Origin: Bifidobacterium sp. ESL0704
Lineage (GTDB): Bacteria > Actinomycetota > Actinomycetes > Actinomycetales > Bifidobacteriaceae
Assembly: GCF_029392075.1 (NCBI RefSeq)
Contig: NZ_CP113929.1
Location: forward strand, 1,364,001-1,428,000
Direction: 5' to 3'
Length of the DNA: 64,000 bases
Made by a program: the position numbers and the translations under genes. Of the stretch, positions 1-9,145 are shown piece by piece (within the stretch, counting starts at the first letter, position 1; every line of letters starts with the position of its first letter). Under the pieces are notes generated by a model. The model was not told the origin of the DNA, ran no database searches, and saw nothing but the letters and a program-made list of their open reading frames with translations.

Positions 1-294
1 CTGACCCATGGCGGCATGAACAGCGTCAACGAAGCGCTGTATTACGGAGTGCCGCTGGTAGTGGTGCCGATGGCGGATGACCAGCCGACGGTCGCGGCGC
101 GGGTCGCGGAGCTGGGCTTGGGGGTCAGCCTTGACAAGCAGTCGATTTCTGCGCAATCCCTGCGTGAGGCCACGATGAAAGTCATGACCGACAAAGCAAT
201 CGCCGCCAGTGTCAAGACGATGAGCCGCGACATGCATGAAGCCGGCGGCAACGCACGAATCGTCAAGGACCTTGACCAACTATTGGCGCGATGA
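1..294 (+). CDS. Glycosyltransferase family 1 (MGT/YjiC-like), C-terminal part only
   Basis: The reading frame is open from the first base, so the gene begins before the window and only about 97 C-terminal residues are visible. They contain the nucleotide-sugar binding signature of GT-B family 1 enzymes: HGGMNSVNEAL, then GVPLVVVP and a DQP motif. This is typical of macrolide-type glycosyltransferases that move a sugar from a UDP-sugar to a small hydrophobic acceptor in the cytoplasm. The end looks natural (short basic tail, TGA). The acceptor cannot be inferred from this fragment. A broken helix-turn-helix gene follows 37 bases later and looks unrelated. The family call is firm, the substrate unknown. 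Confidence 0.85.
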   Translation: MTHGGMNSVNEALYYGVPLVVVPMADDQPTVAARVAELGLGVSLDKQSISAQSLREATMKVMTDKAIAASVKTMSRDMHEAGGNARIVKDLDQLLAR

Positions 295-331
295 CTTGAG
301 CCCTGTCGAACCGTTAGGGGAAGGAGCTGTC

Positions 332-841
332 ATGAGCATGGCCGTCATTGAAGCGTGACCGGTCCGGTCAGACGCGCCGTACGTCCTGCAGGGCGACGGG
401 AAGACCTACCGACTGAACAAGAACGTGCTCGGTGCGGCGATGGAAGCTGACCGGGAGGTCTCCGACGCGAGCCGTACCATCGGCACAGGCGAGGCGGCGC
501 GGATCCTCGGGGTATCGCGCAAGACCGTGCAGCGCATGCTTGACGCCGACGCCATCCCCTACCGGCGCAACGGCGAAGGAGGCAACCGCATGATGCGCCA
601 GGCCGACGTCATCAGCTACGCCGAGACCATGCAATCCGAGCGGAGGACCGCGCTGGACGACCTGCGCGACCAGGCCGAAGACATGGGCCTCTACGACAAC
701 AACCCGGAAACCGTCACCGACACGATACACCGCATGGTACAACGCAAGAAACACCCGCCCCGCACAATACGCGAACAATATCAAGGACTACGGAACGCTA
801 GGCTTTCAACATCCACTAAACGACTTAAAAATCACCGATAA
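332..841 (+). pseudogene. Excisionase-like helix-turn-helix protein with early in-frame stop (copy 1)
   Basis: The original start is probably the ATG at 332, preceded by AAGGAG. That frame reads eight codons, meets TGA at 356-358, and continues open to 841. The second copy at 12298 has CGG (Arg) at the same codon, so the TGA is a nonsense change. Beyond the stop the protein has a helix-turn-helix of the excisionase/MerR-like type (TGEAARILGVSRKTVQRML), followed by a wing-like stretch (IPYRRNGEGGNRMM). A shorter product could still start inside, for example at 425 or 440, but no good ribosome binding site is visible. Proteins like this are known as antitoxins beside PIN toxins; no toxin gene follows here. 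The role is inferred, the broken state is seen. Confidence 0.7.
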
Positions 842-1193
842 AAGGAATTGGATAATTACAGATTAACTTTCAGGAAGCCTAAACTATTCATCTGCTGTTG
901 TAAATAACCTGGCGCTAATTCACCATATCTTTAAGAGACGAATCAGATAATTATACTGGATGGTGTCAGGCAATTCTATCATCTGCTGTACTCCTTCCTA
1001 AACAGTTACAGGCGATAAAAGACTTTTACAAAGGATGGATTTTCTCAGTCTCGACGGTTCGAAACACATTGATTTTCAGAATATGTCGGATATTAGGTAT
1101 ACAGATTCACTACTCTACTCCAAAACGTAGTCCGTACAAGCCATTCTTTATAATTTGCATCAATATCTATGGGAGGTTTCGGGAAGGGAAACT
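842..1193. other. AT-rich intergenic stretch before the DUF262 pair
   Basis: About 350 bases with no supported gene. Base composition is much more AT-rich than the housekeeping part of the window and matches the following DUF262 genes, which suggests that both arrived together. I see no clear promoter pair, repeat or RNA gene here. Confidence 0.5.
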
Positions 1194-3125
1194 ATGACAG
1201 AGCAGTCATCAGATAAAATCTGTATGAAGTCCATACAGGATTTAAACTACGGCAATGAGGGACACGCCTATCATTTTGTGGTGCCTAGTTACCAGAGAGG
1301 ATATCGTTGGGCCAAATCGGAAATATTTGCGCTCATGGATGATCTGAGTCAATATTTCAAAGGCAGTGATCAACGATATTGCTTGCAACCCATAGCTGTT
1401 CGCCGAATCGACGATGAGACCTACGAGGTCATTGACGGACAGCAACGGCTCACCACGCTGTACATCCTGGGGCAATACTGTGATCCCACAAATCGCGGCG
1501 CAAAATACACGCTTCAATATGTCACAAGAAGTCAAAGTCAGGAATTTTTACAATCACTGAACACTGACGGCGCGACACGAAAGCAACTGAAACAGGACAA
1601 TCCGGATTTCTATTTTATGTCAAATGCCTTCGATTGTATTAGCACTTGGGTCCAGAACCACAATAAGAACAAGATGGATCTTTGCAACTTTTGGCATGCT
1701 GTGGTCAAAAACGTCACTGTTATTTGGTACGAAGTGCCGTCCAAAACGGATCCGATTGACCTTTTTCGAAAAATCAATGAGGGAAAAATTCCGCTGACCA
1801 ATGCAGAACTTATCAAAGCATTGTTACTCAGCAACCAAGAAATCAACAATCGCCGTGAAGCCACTGCTGTTGCCCTGGAGTGGGATAATATCGAGCAGCG
1901 ACTGCAGAATGATGAATTCTGGTACTTTCTGATAAACGATGACCGTAACTCTTATCCAACACGTATAGATCTGATTTTTGATATTTGGGCTAAGGCCGCC
2001 CCCATAACATACTCCGACAGACCCTACACCGTATTCGACTATGTATACAACGAGTCAAACCGCTCTGACTCAAAAGAGTCGTTTGTACGAACGATGTGGC
2101 ATAGCTGCAAAACTATTTTCGCAAATCTTGAATATTGGTATCGTACCGATGATCTTTACCATCTCATCGGCTATCTTGTTGCCTGCCGAGGAACGGAAAA
2201 CCGCAGAATCATCGAATTGTATGAACAACTGGCTGAACTCGACAAACCTGAGATGGTTGACTATCTTAAGGAAAAGATTCGAGGAACGCTTCATTTTTCT
2301 CAAACACCTGAAATCGAAGGTGATGATTGGCTCTCTCCCATCGAGGAACTTGAATACGGAGATTCCAAAAATTCAAATTCTGATATTATCCGTAATGTGC
2401 TGTTGCTGTTCAACCTATTGACTATAAATAACACGATAAGTTCTAGAACACGTTTCCCCTTCGATTTATACAAGAAAGAACATTGGGATATAGAGCATAT
2501 TCACGCGTTGGCTGGCGGCCCACCGACGGATGAAGAAATCAGCAAAAATTCAGGAAAAGACAATGTTGACTTTGCGAAATCCCGACAACATTTTTTTGAA
2601 GATTTAGAGAAACTTATCGCTACAACTTCAACCAATTCTGCGACCCATAACCAAACAGGCGGCTCCCGGAACCAAACAGGCGGCTCCCGGAACCAAACAG
2701 GCGGCTCCCGGAACCAAACAGCGATAAAAATAATTAAAGAATTCGTAAAAAAGAGCGATTTTAGCGAAGAAAAATGTCATGACTTTTGGGAAGAAAACGG
2801 ATCACAACTACAGTCTATCTTAATAGATGGGAATGAGAACAACATTAGCAACACGGCTTTGCTATCCGCTACAATCAACCGCGGATATCAGAATGCAAGT
2901 TTCGTTATGAAACGCCGCTGGATTATAGCCGCTGACCGCAAGACTGAATTTGTTCCTCCATGCACTAAGAATGTTTTTCTGAAGTATTATTCTGATCCGC
3001 CAGATAATTTCTCCATTTGGAGCGCGCAAGACCGTGAGCAATATCTTCATGGCCCATACGGCATTATCTCGACTTTCAAAGCATTTTTCGGAACTAAGAA
3101 TAATAAGGAGGACTACAAGGAATGA
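1194..3125 (+). CDS. DUF262/DUF1524 protein, GmrSD-like restriction candidate
   Basis: A 643-residue protein. The N-terminal DUF262 domain shows PSYQRGYRW at about 31-39 and DGQQRLTTLY at about 81-90, the ParB/sulfiredoxin-like nucleotide site of GmrS-type proteins. Near residues 430-438 is WDIEHIHA, matching the HNH-type motif of DUF1524 (normally DxEHxxP), the nuclease half of GmrD-type enzymes. Known members cut modified phage DNA using NTP; that role is inferred here. I chose the ATG at 1194, preceded by GGGAAGGGAA, over the TTG at 1155, which has no ribosome site. A threefold 21-bp repeat lies at about residues 486-510. The stop overlaps the next DUF262 gene by four bases, so the two are probably translated together. 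AT-rich codon use suggests transfer. Confidence 0.8.
   Translation: MTEQSSDKICMKSIQDLNYGNEGHAYHFVVPSYQRGYRWAKSEIFALMDDLSQYFKGSDQRYCLQPIAVRRIDDETYEVIDGQQRLTTLYILGQYCDPTNRGAKYTLQYVTRSQSQEFLQSLNTDGATRKQLKQDNPDFYFMSNAFDCISTWVQNHNKNKMDLCNFWHAVVKNVTVIWYEVPSKTDPIDLFRKINEGKIPLTNAELIKALLLSNQEINNRREATAVALEWDNIEQRLQNDEFWYFLINDDRNSYPTRIDLIFDIWAKAAPITYSDRPYTVFDYVYNESNRSDSKESFVRTMWHSCKTIFANLEYWYRTDDLYHLIGYLVACRGTENRRIIELYEQLAELDKPEMVDYLKEKIRGTLHFSQTPEIEGDDWLSPIEELEYGDSKNSNSDIIRNVLLLFNLLTINNTISSRTRFPFDLYKKEHWDIEHIHALAGGPPTDEEISKNSGKDNVDFAKSRQHFFEDLEKLIATTSTNSATHNQTGGSRNQTGGSRNQTGGSRNQTAIKIIKEFVKKSDFSEEKCHDFWEENGSQLQSILIDGNENNISNTALLSATINRGYQNASFVMKRRWIIAADRKTEFVPPCTKNVFLKYYSDPPDNFSIWSAQDREQYLHGPYGIISTFKAFFGTKNNKEDYKE
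2649..2721 (+). repeat. In-frame 21-bp tandem repeat, three full units and a part
   Basis: Units at 2649-2669, 2670-2690 and 2691-2711 are identical, followed by ten bases of a fourth (2712-2721). Each unit encodes NQTGGSR in the DUF262/DUF1524 protein. Since 21 is a multiple of three, a change in copy number would lengthen or shorten the protein without breaking the frame. The repeat lies after the HNH-like motif, in a likely linker. Confidence 0.95.
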
Positions 3126-5575
3126 ACGAAGATGTCTTCCGCAATGGACGATCTATTAGCTTTTGGCAACTAATCCAGTATCATGCCATCCGCATCCCAG
3201 CAATTCAACGCGACTATGTATACGGACAGCCCAGCGCGTCTAGCGTACGATCTGGAATACTTGATGAAGTAGCGACACACCTCGAGGACAACACACGTCT
3301 AAGCCTCAATTTTATATACGGAGAAATTGAGGACAACCCTGAGGACAGGGATGTTCCTATATGTAAACCTTTGGACGGGCAACAACGACTTACCACGCTC
3401 TACTTTATATATTGGAACTCATTAGTACATGTCCATGCCGCCCATCCAGAAGTGAATATCACTGAGGCTACTGATACGCTTAGCCGCTTTTCATACGACA
3501 CCAGACAAACGGCGAAAGATTTTTTCGAACTCATCACTCAGCAGAGAACGATAGACGACATCGCGGAATGGATGCAAAATCCCGACGGCAATGAATGCTC
3601 TCATCTTTCTCAACTAATCCGTGAAAAACACTGGTTCCGTCCGGACTTTTCCTATGATCCGACCATTATTTCGGCGCTCGTTGTGCTCGATGAAATACAG
3701 GAAAGGCCTATACTGTCGGAATACAGAAGCTGGAGACTGCTTACCGAGTCTGATTGTCCTATTCGCTTCGAGTGGTTGGATATCAAAGACATAGGCAACG
3801 GTGACGATCTCTATATCAAGATGAACGCACGAGGAAAGCAGTTGAGCGTCTTCGACAACTTCAAAGCTGAATTCGAAGACGCCTCAAAGAAGTTGGTATC
3901 AGAGGAAGACTATTTCAAGCTCTGCCAAAAAATCGATGGGCCTTGGATGGATTTCTTCTGGAATACAGCCAAGGAGACAGCCGAACCTTCAGCCTTATAT
4001 GATACGTACTACATGCGGTTCCTAAACTGGAGTTTATGGAACCGCTGGGCAGAAAAAGTCGAAGCCTCGCAAGTGGATGCATCTTCTAAGAAAATCCCGG
4101 ATCAAGGGGACATTGAGAATCGGCACTTGGCTGATTACGAATGTATTCTGCCTGAAGGGCAGAACACTATGTGTGCCAAAACGTTGGAAACCCTCTCACA
4201 CTATCTAAACTATATTTCACAAGATGACGCGATTGACGGAATCGTGAATGCCGCACGTCAAGTAAGCATAAGTAAACCGAGACAAACGGAGTATGCTGAC
4301 CGTATGCGGTTGGAGTCAGCGATGGCATACATCAATGGCATGTATAACCTTGGCGAGAAGCCAAATCAGACATCATGGAAGCAATGGAACCGCATCATCT
4401 CCCACCTTTCCAACGCAGCTCAAATCTGGCAAGGCTACAACTCGCCAGCACAATATACCAGAGCCGTAAAGGCCGTGGAACTGTTCCAATCCTATGCAGA
4501 TAATCTTACCGCTTATTTTGCCGGATTCCCTGATGTCCAAGGTTTTAATCCGCATGACCAGATAGAAGAAGAGGAATTGAAATCGTGGCTTATCGTCAAC
4601 AATAATGACTGGGCTAAAGCCATTGAAAGTGCCGAAGAAATCAAATATTTTAAGGGTAAGATCGGCTTCCTCTTCGATTTTGTTGACATCAATAAAGATA
4701 CAAGGCACACCGCGCTTGATGACCCCGAGAAACTTGACAAATTTAATCAATATGTTTCAGTTGCAGCTGCACTGTTCCCAGATAAAGAACCAGATGAACT
4801 ATCCATCTCGTTGCACCGAGCATTGCTTACCAAGGGAGATTATTCATTACATGAAGGCACTGTATCGTCCTACCTTACTCGGGCAAGCAGTTTCACCAGA
4901 TCAATCAGTTGGAAAGCCTTGTTACGGAGCAAAGACAACTATAGGAAACATGAAGTCAGAAACAAAGAATATCTCATGCGCGACCTATTCGACGATATTA
5001 TCGCTCGACTCCTCAACTGTGATCATCCATCCACCAGTCAAGCGATTAAAGTACTGAACGATATCATCGCGGCATATCGATGGACAGATGGCGAAAGGGA
5101 TGATTGGTGGGCTCAATGGCTCATCAAATATCCAGAACTTTGGTCTGGCAATTACTTTGGTACATTAAAACAGTTTAGAGTTGAAGATGGTATTTGTTAT
5201 TTGCCCAGAATAACGAATACACAGCTCAAAAGCCTTAATAAAGAACTCGTTTCATGCGCCATCGGTGCGATAATCGCCTCTGAAGTTCCTGGAGTGGTCT
5301 GCTACCCACAGGAAATGAGAGGACGCCTATATCCTGACTGGGATTATGACTCAATACCACCTTATGTCATTCTTGAAAACGAAAATCTGAAAGTCGGCAT
5401 TGGCCGGATATACAAAGACAAATACCCTTCTCAGGGGCATAAGTTTCCTGAAATTTGGGTAATTTGCCAAAATACATCCGAGCAAAACGAAACTGACCAA
5501 CATGAAAAATGCTTCACAAATGCAAAGGAAGTAATCCATTTCGTGAAACAGATTTTCATTCAAAACCAAAGTTGA
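3122..5575 (+). CDS. DUF262 protein without HNH domain, partner of the preceding gene
   Basis: An 817-residue protein. DUF262 signatures are clear: PAIQRDYVYG at 26-35, DGQQRLTTLY at 85-94, and KMNARGKQLSVFDNFK at about 230-247, a block often seen in long DUF262 proteins. I find no HxxH or HNH-type motif in the C-terminal half, so it lacks an obvious nuclease domain. The start ATG overlaps the previous stop (ATGA), and the ribosome site AAGGAGG lies inside the end of the upstream gene. Two linked DUF262 genes in a mobile-looking region suggest phage defence, with this protein as NTPase or regulatory partner and the first as nuclease. That assignment is inference. No methyltransferase or other defence gene is adjacent. 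Confidence 0.75.
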   Translation: MNEDVFRNGRSISFWQLIQYHAIRIPAIQRDYVYGQPSASSVRSGILDEVATHLEDNTRLSLNFIYGEIEDNPEDRDVPICKPLDGQQRLTTLYFIYWNSLVHVHAAHPEVNITEATDTLSRFSYDTRQTAKDFFELITQQRTIDDIAEWMQNPDGNECSHLSQLIREKHWFRPDFSYDPTIISALVVLDEIQERPILSEYRSWRLLTESDCPIRFEWLDIKDIGNGDDLYIKMNARGKQLSVFDNFKAEFEDASKKLVSEEDYFKLCQKIDGPWMDFFWNTAKETAEPSALYDTYYMRFLNWSLWNRWAEKVEASQVDASSKKIPDQGDIENRHLADYECILPEGQNTMCAKTLETLSHYLNYISQDDAIDGIVNAARQVSISKPRQTEYADRMRLESAMAYINGMYNLGEKPNQTSWKQWNRIISHLSNAAQIWQGYNSPAQYTRAVKAVELFQSYADNLTAYFAGFPDVQGFNPHDQIEEEELKSWLIVNNNDWAKAIESAEEIKYFKGKIGFLFDFVDINKDTRHTALDDPEKLDKFNQYVSVAAALFPDKEPDELSISLHRALLTKGDYSLHEGTVSSYLTRASSFTRSISWKALLRSKDNYRKHEVRNKEYLMRDLFDDIIARLLNCDHPSTSQAIKVLNDIIAAYRWTDGERDDWWAQWLIKYPELWSGNYFGTLKQFRVEDGICYLPRITNTQLKSLNKELVSCAIGAIIASEVPGVVCYPQEMRGRLYPDWDYDSIPPYVILENENLKVGIGRIYKDKYPSQGHKFPEIWVICQNTSEQNETDQHEKCFTNAKEVIHFVKQIFIQNQS

Positions 5576-5866
5576 ACGGCATGCGCAGCAATTGTGCTCT
5601 CGGCTGGATCGGAATCAAGATATCTATCATCGCTTTTGATTCGTATAAAGTCATTTAGAGATGTAAAATTTCGAAGTCCTTTACTGCTTTCATACCTTTC
5701 CAGTTAGAAAGCAACATAATCTATGTAAGCAGCAAAGTCGATGATAATTATACACCATCTTCTAATTGGCTCTGGAATTGTGTAGCACTCGTCTTAAATA
5801 CAGACTCAGAAATGCAACCTTTACTATCGCCATAATATTTGTCAGAATAGAAATGTTTTTCTGAGG

Positions 5867-5959
5867 CACACCTACGCCGGCCTGTGGCCGGAACGGCTCA
5901 ACGAACTCGCCGACGCCGTTGACGACGCCAGGACGAAGACGCTCGAACTGGCAGGATAG
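5867..5959 (+). pseudogene. Tyrosine integrase remnant, C-terminal tail only
   Basis: The frame reads HTYAGLWPERLNELADAVDD and ends at TAG 5957-5959. The pattern H-Y-x-x-L-W-P followed by a leucine-rich helix is the usual tail of actinobacterial phage-type tyrosine recombinases, including the region of the catalytic tyrosine. Only about 30 residues remain; the 290 bases upstream (5576-5866) are AT-rich and hold no gene I can support. A strong hairpin terminator follows. The fragment shows that an integrative element was once here. The identification rests on a short stretch. Confidence 0.6.
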
Positions 5960-6020
5960 AAGAAAACTACTCAAAGCCGCCTGACGTCTGCCTGTCGCTT
6001 TGGGTAAAACCTCGACAACG

Positions 6021-6069
6021 AAAAATCGCGTCTGAAATCGTGTATTGGAATGATTCAGACACGATTTTT
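6021..6069 (+). terminator. Intrinsic terminator after the integrase remnant
   Basis: Sixteen-base arms at 6021-6036 and 6054-6069 pair with one mismatch (AAAAATCG on the left, CGATTTTT on the right) around a 17-base loop, and a T-run closes the right arm. It sits about 60 bases after the integrase stop. Confidence 0.75.
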
Positions 6070-6070
6070 C

Positions 6071-7400
6071 GAGTTATCGGCTAAAAAGTGTTGTTTATGA
6101 TCCGGGTTCGGCCTTGCGGGAGTATGCGTTTCATGCCGTTCTTTTTTCGTTTCCGAAAAGCCAAGGCGCCATCGGGCCGATTCTTGGGTCATGAGGACGA
6201 GATCGAGGCAGGCGAAACGGTGCCCGCGCTGCGGCGGCAAGATGATACGGCACGGAAAGACAAAAGCGGGCGTGCAGCGGTGGCGCTGCCCGGAATGCCG
6301 GGTCAACGGCGTCTTCCATGACGCCAGGGGGGGCGGCGCGTAATGCTGCGGCAGCTGGACTCGTTCGTCGCGCGCCTGCTGGGCGGCCATACGCTTGAGG
6401 AGGAAGGGCGTTCCTTCCGCCGCGACCGCCGGTGGTGCTGGAAGGTCCCCCGTCATCGCGATGCCCGGGGGCGAAGAGTCATGTCCTGGAGATGGGCGGC
6501 ACGTACGTCAACGGCCGGTGCCTGCTGGTGCTCATGGACGGGACCAGCAGCCTGGTCGTGCGGATCCGCCGGCGCGTGCACGAGTCGATAGTCGAGTACC
6601 GGGCTTTGTTTCCGCGGGGTGCCCGCCCCCGACGTGCTCGTCAGCGACGGGATGCAGGGCATGGAGCGGGCGGCCGCGGCCGAGTGGCCGTGCACCCGGC
6701 TGCATCGCTGCCTGGTGTCCGTGCACCGCGACACCAACCGCGACCTCACCCACAAGCCCAGGACCCAGGCCACACGAAGGAATTGAGAAAGCTGTCTTCC
6801 CGGCTGTTCAAAGTGCATGACGAGGAGGACGCGACGAGATGGGACGAGGGCCTCAACGCCTGGTACCAGCGCTGGAAGGACACGGTCAATGAGAAAACGA
6901 CGGCGAAACAGGATCCCTCACACGCGGCTTGCAGGAAGTGGTGATGGACACACGAGCGGCTCCGCCGCTGCTACAAGAGGCTCAAACGCCTCTCCCGGGA
7001 CGGCAGACTGTTCGCCCTACACCGATCCAAAACTGCTCGCCGGCAGCGAGGTGCCCCGCGACACCGACCGGCTCGAGGGCGGGATCAACTCGCCGGTCAA
7101 ACGCGTGCTCGACGACCACCGCGACATGCCCAGGCAACACATGATGCGCGCCTGCGAATGGAAATGCTACATGAGAAGCGGACACCCCGACACCGGGACG
7201 GTCCTCGACGCGTATCTCGAGCACTCCAGGCAGAGGGCCGAACGGACGGAAAGGCGGACATACGAAACGAGACGGCGACCGGCGACGAGCCGCAAGCCGG
7301 CACAGGCATCGAATGGGACGAATTCCATACCACCACCAGATACCCCGACGCCACCGACCAGAAAAACCGAGTCTAAAACAACACTTTTGGCCTATAACCC
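6071..7400 (+). mobile_element. Degenerate IS1249-like insertion sequence
   Basis: About 1.33 kb bounded by imperfect inverted ends. The left end (6071-6096) contains GTTATCGGC then AAAAAGTGTTGTTT; the right end (7375-7400), read in reverse, contains GTTATAGGCC then AAAAGTGTTGTTTT. Inside is a frameshifted transposase of the zinc-ribbon type found in IS1249 and relatives. I see no convincing target duplication at the edges. The size fits the family. Confidence 0.75.
6190..7376 (+). pseudogene. IS1249-like transposase, broken by several frameshifts
   Basis: Transposase pieces lie in order but in different frames. At about 6195-6320 there is a zinc ribbon (CPRCGGKMIRHGKTKAG, then RWRCPECRVNGVFHD). 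At about 6480-6780 there is the catalytic core (GTYVNGRCLLVLMDGTSSL, then PAPDVLVSDGMQGMERA with the second acidic region, then THKPRTQA). At 6780-6910 comes KELRKLSSRLFK and WDEGLNAWYQRWKD. At about 7010-7170 comes the last acidic block DRLEGGINSPVKRVLDDHR followed by RACEWKCYM. The tail IEWDEFH ends at 7376. At least four frame changes are needed, so it is inactive. The exact original start is not determinable. Confidence 0.8.
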
Positions 7401-7419
7401 CTCAATGACTGCTTTTCAA

Positions 7420-7731
7420 TCAATGCGTTTTGTCCTGCGCGGCGAGAATGGCGTCAAGAAGGCCGGGAAACGCCTTGTCGAGCGCCGCACGACGTAGGGT
7501 GTTCAATGACCTGATACCGTCGCGGCGAGTCTCGATGACACCGGCTTCGCGAAGAATCTTGAAATGGTGGCTGAGTGTGCTTTTGGTGACCGGAACATCA
7601 AAAGACCCGCAGGCGACGTCATCAGGAGCGGATGCGATCTGACTGACCACAGCAAGACGCACTGGATCCGCCAAAGCATGAAGAACGACGGCTAGGTCGA
7701 GTGTTGCCGGCGGTGCGGGATTCTGTCTCAT
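7420..7731 (-). CDS. ArsR-family winged-helix repressor
   Basis: A 103-residue protein with the ArsR fold: ALADPVRLAVVSQIA in the first helices, then the recognition helix and wing (TKSTLSHHFKILREAGVIETRRDG). The usual metal-binding cysteine pair ELCVCDL is absent; the equivalent stretch is CGSFDVP with one cysteine, so it probably senses something other than arsenite or cadmium, or works by other contacts. It is divergent from the MFS exporter that starts at 7799, with 67 bases between them containing a clear inverted repeat. This suggests that the protein represses the exporter and itself. The start ATG has no good ribosome site. Confidence 0.85.
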   Translation of the reverse strand: MRQNPAPPATLDLAVVLHALADPVRLAVVSQIASAPDDVACGSFDVPVTKSTLSHHFKILREAGVIETRRDGIRSLNTLRRAALDKAFPGLLDAILAAQDKTH

Positions 7732-7750
7732 GGTTTATATGATACCAGAC

Positions 7751-7790
7751 ATTCGATAGTTTGACGAACATCGAATATATCTGCTACACT
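7751..7790 (+). promoter_or_regulatory. Divergent promoter with inverted-repeat operator
   Basis: ATTCGAT (7751-7757) and ATCGAAT (7770-7776) form a perfect inverted repeat with 12 bases between. Inside it lies a -35-like TTGACG (7761-7766); TACACT at 7785-7790 is a -10 at 18-base spacing. Transcription would begin almost at the MFS start codon (7799), which has no ribosome site, so a leaderless mRNA is likely. ArsR bound to the repeat would cover the -35. Confidence 0.7.
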
Positions 7791-7798
7791 CCAGTTTC

Positions 7799-9145
7799 AT
7801 GGTTATCAAACAATCAAAATCACCGGGCACACTACCCGTTCTCATCCTGTCCATCGTCGCGCCTCTTCTGGTGTTTGTGCAAAGCACCGATATGAACGTG
7901 CTCTCCGGGCCGCTTACGGCGGCCTTCGGAGCCACCCGCACCCAGGTCGAATGGACGGTGAACGCCTACACACTGACTTTGGCGGCCGGACTACTCGGAG
8001 CTGGAGGCCTTGTGGACTCATGGGGACCTTCACGCTCGTTCCGTCTCGGCGCTGGACTGTTCGCGCTCTCCTCCTTCGCGGCCGCGGCCGCGCCCAACGT
8101 CGAAGTCCTTGTGGCCACCCTTCTGGTCATGGGTCTGGGAGCGGCTCTGCTGATGCCAAGCTCGCTGGTGCTCATCACCACGGGAGTCGCCGGCAAGGCA
8201 CATACCGTCAGGGTGGGATGGTGGGCCGCGGCGGGATCGGTCGGCATGTCCGCCGGACCTCTGCTGAGTGGCCTGTTCACTCAACTTGCCAACTGGCGTG
8301 GCGTCTTCTGGTTCAACACCGTTCTTTGCGCGGTTGCTCTGATATGGGGATGGGTGGCCATCCCCCGCACCGTTCGCAAACGCGGACATGTCGACATGCC
8401 AGGCCTGTTGACCGCGGCCATCGCCATCGCGGGTCTCGTCTATACGCTGATCGAAGCCGGAAAGGACAACGGGCCGGACGTCTATGTGGCGGCGGTCATC
8501 GCCATACTCGCCATCGTGGCCTTCATCATGGTCGAACGTCGCAGCGAGACGCCGGTGCTGCCCCTGGCCGTGTTCTCCGACCGCGTCTACCGCACCACGC
8601 TGCTGCAAGGTGCGCTGTTCAACTTCTCGTTCTTCGGGCTCATGTTCGCCATGGGACTCATGCTCCAGCAGGGCCGCGGCATGACGGCGTTCCAGTCCAG
8701 CCTGCTCTTCCTCCCCTTGACGGCGGCCGTCCTCGTCTCCAACCTGTTGACCGCTTGGCTCTCCGACCGCTTCGGGACCATCCGCATCCTGGCCATTGCG
8801 CAGGTCGTCTTCATCGTGGCGTTGCTCGCCCTGGGATGGACCGGAGTCGCCGGATCATTGCCAGGCATGGTCATCTCGCTGATTCCCTCGGGTCTTGCCG
8901 CCGGCATACTCGTGCCCATCATGACCGGGCAATCCCTGACCACCATGCCCCGCGAGCTGCAAGGCGCGGCCAGCAGCGGCTTCAACACCGCGCGGCAGCT
9001 CGGCTCGGCCATCGGCGTGGCTGTCTTCGGACTCCTGCTGGGCACCGATCTCATCACCGGCTTTGGCAAATGTCTCGCCGCCGCGGCCGTAGCCGGGGTC
9101 ATCTCCTTGGCGATGACCCCCATACTGCGCAAGTCACGAGTCTAA
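7799..9145 (+). CDS. MFS drug exporter, DHA2 family
   Basis: A 448-residue, highly hydrophobic protein of the major facilitator superfamily, with motifs of proton-coupled drug exporters. VEWTVNAYTLTLAAG is the DHA2-type helix 2 region, the following loop carries LVDSWGPSRSF in place of the usual GxLaDrxGrr, and GPLLSGLFTQLANWRGVFW matches motif C plus the conserved WR-FW turn. It probably exports a toxic small molecule; the ligand is unknown. It is controlled by the divergent ArsR gene. The start codon is ATG without a ribosome site, fitting leaderless translation. Base composition is GC-rich like the core genome. Confidence 0.85.
   Translation: MVIKQSKSPGTLPVLILSIVAPLLVFVQSTDMNVLSGPLTAAFGATRTQVEWTVNAYTLTLAAGLLGAGGLVDSWGPSRSFRLGAGLFALSSFAAAAAPNVEVLVATLLVMGLGAALLMPSSLVLITTGVAGKAHTVRVGWWAAAGSVGMSAGPLLSGLFTQLANWRGVFWFNTVLCAVALIWGWVAIPRTVRKRGHVDMPGLLTAAIAIAGLVYTLIEAGKDNGPDVYVAAVIAILAIVAFIMVERRSETPVLPLAVFSDRVYRTTLLQGALFNFSFFGLMFAMGLMLQQGRGMTAFQSSLLFLPLTAAVLVSNLLTAWLSDRFGTIRILAIAQVVFIVALLALGWTGVAGSLPGMVISLIPSGLAAGILVPIMTGQSLTTMPRELQGAASSGFNTARQLGSAIGVAVFGLLLGTDLITGFGKCLAAAAVAGVISLAMTPILRKSRV

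Noticed and set aside
2649..2721. Possible CRISPR array
   Set aside because: Units are directly adjacent without spacers and lie in a reading frame.
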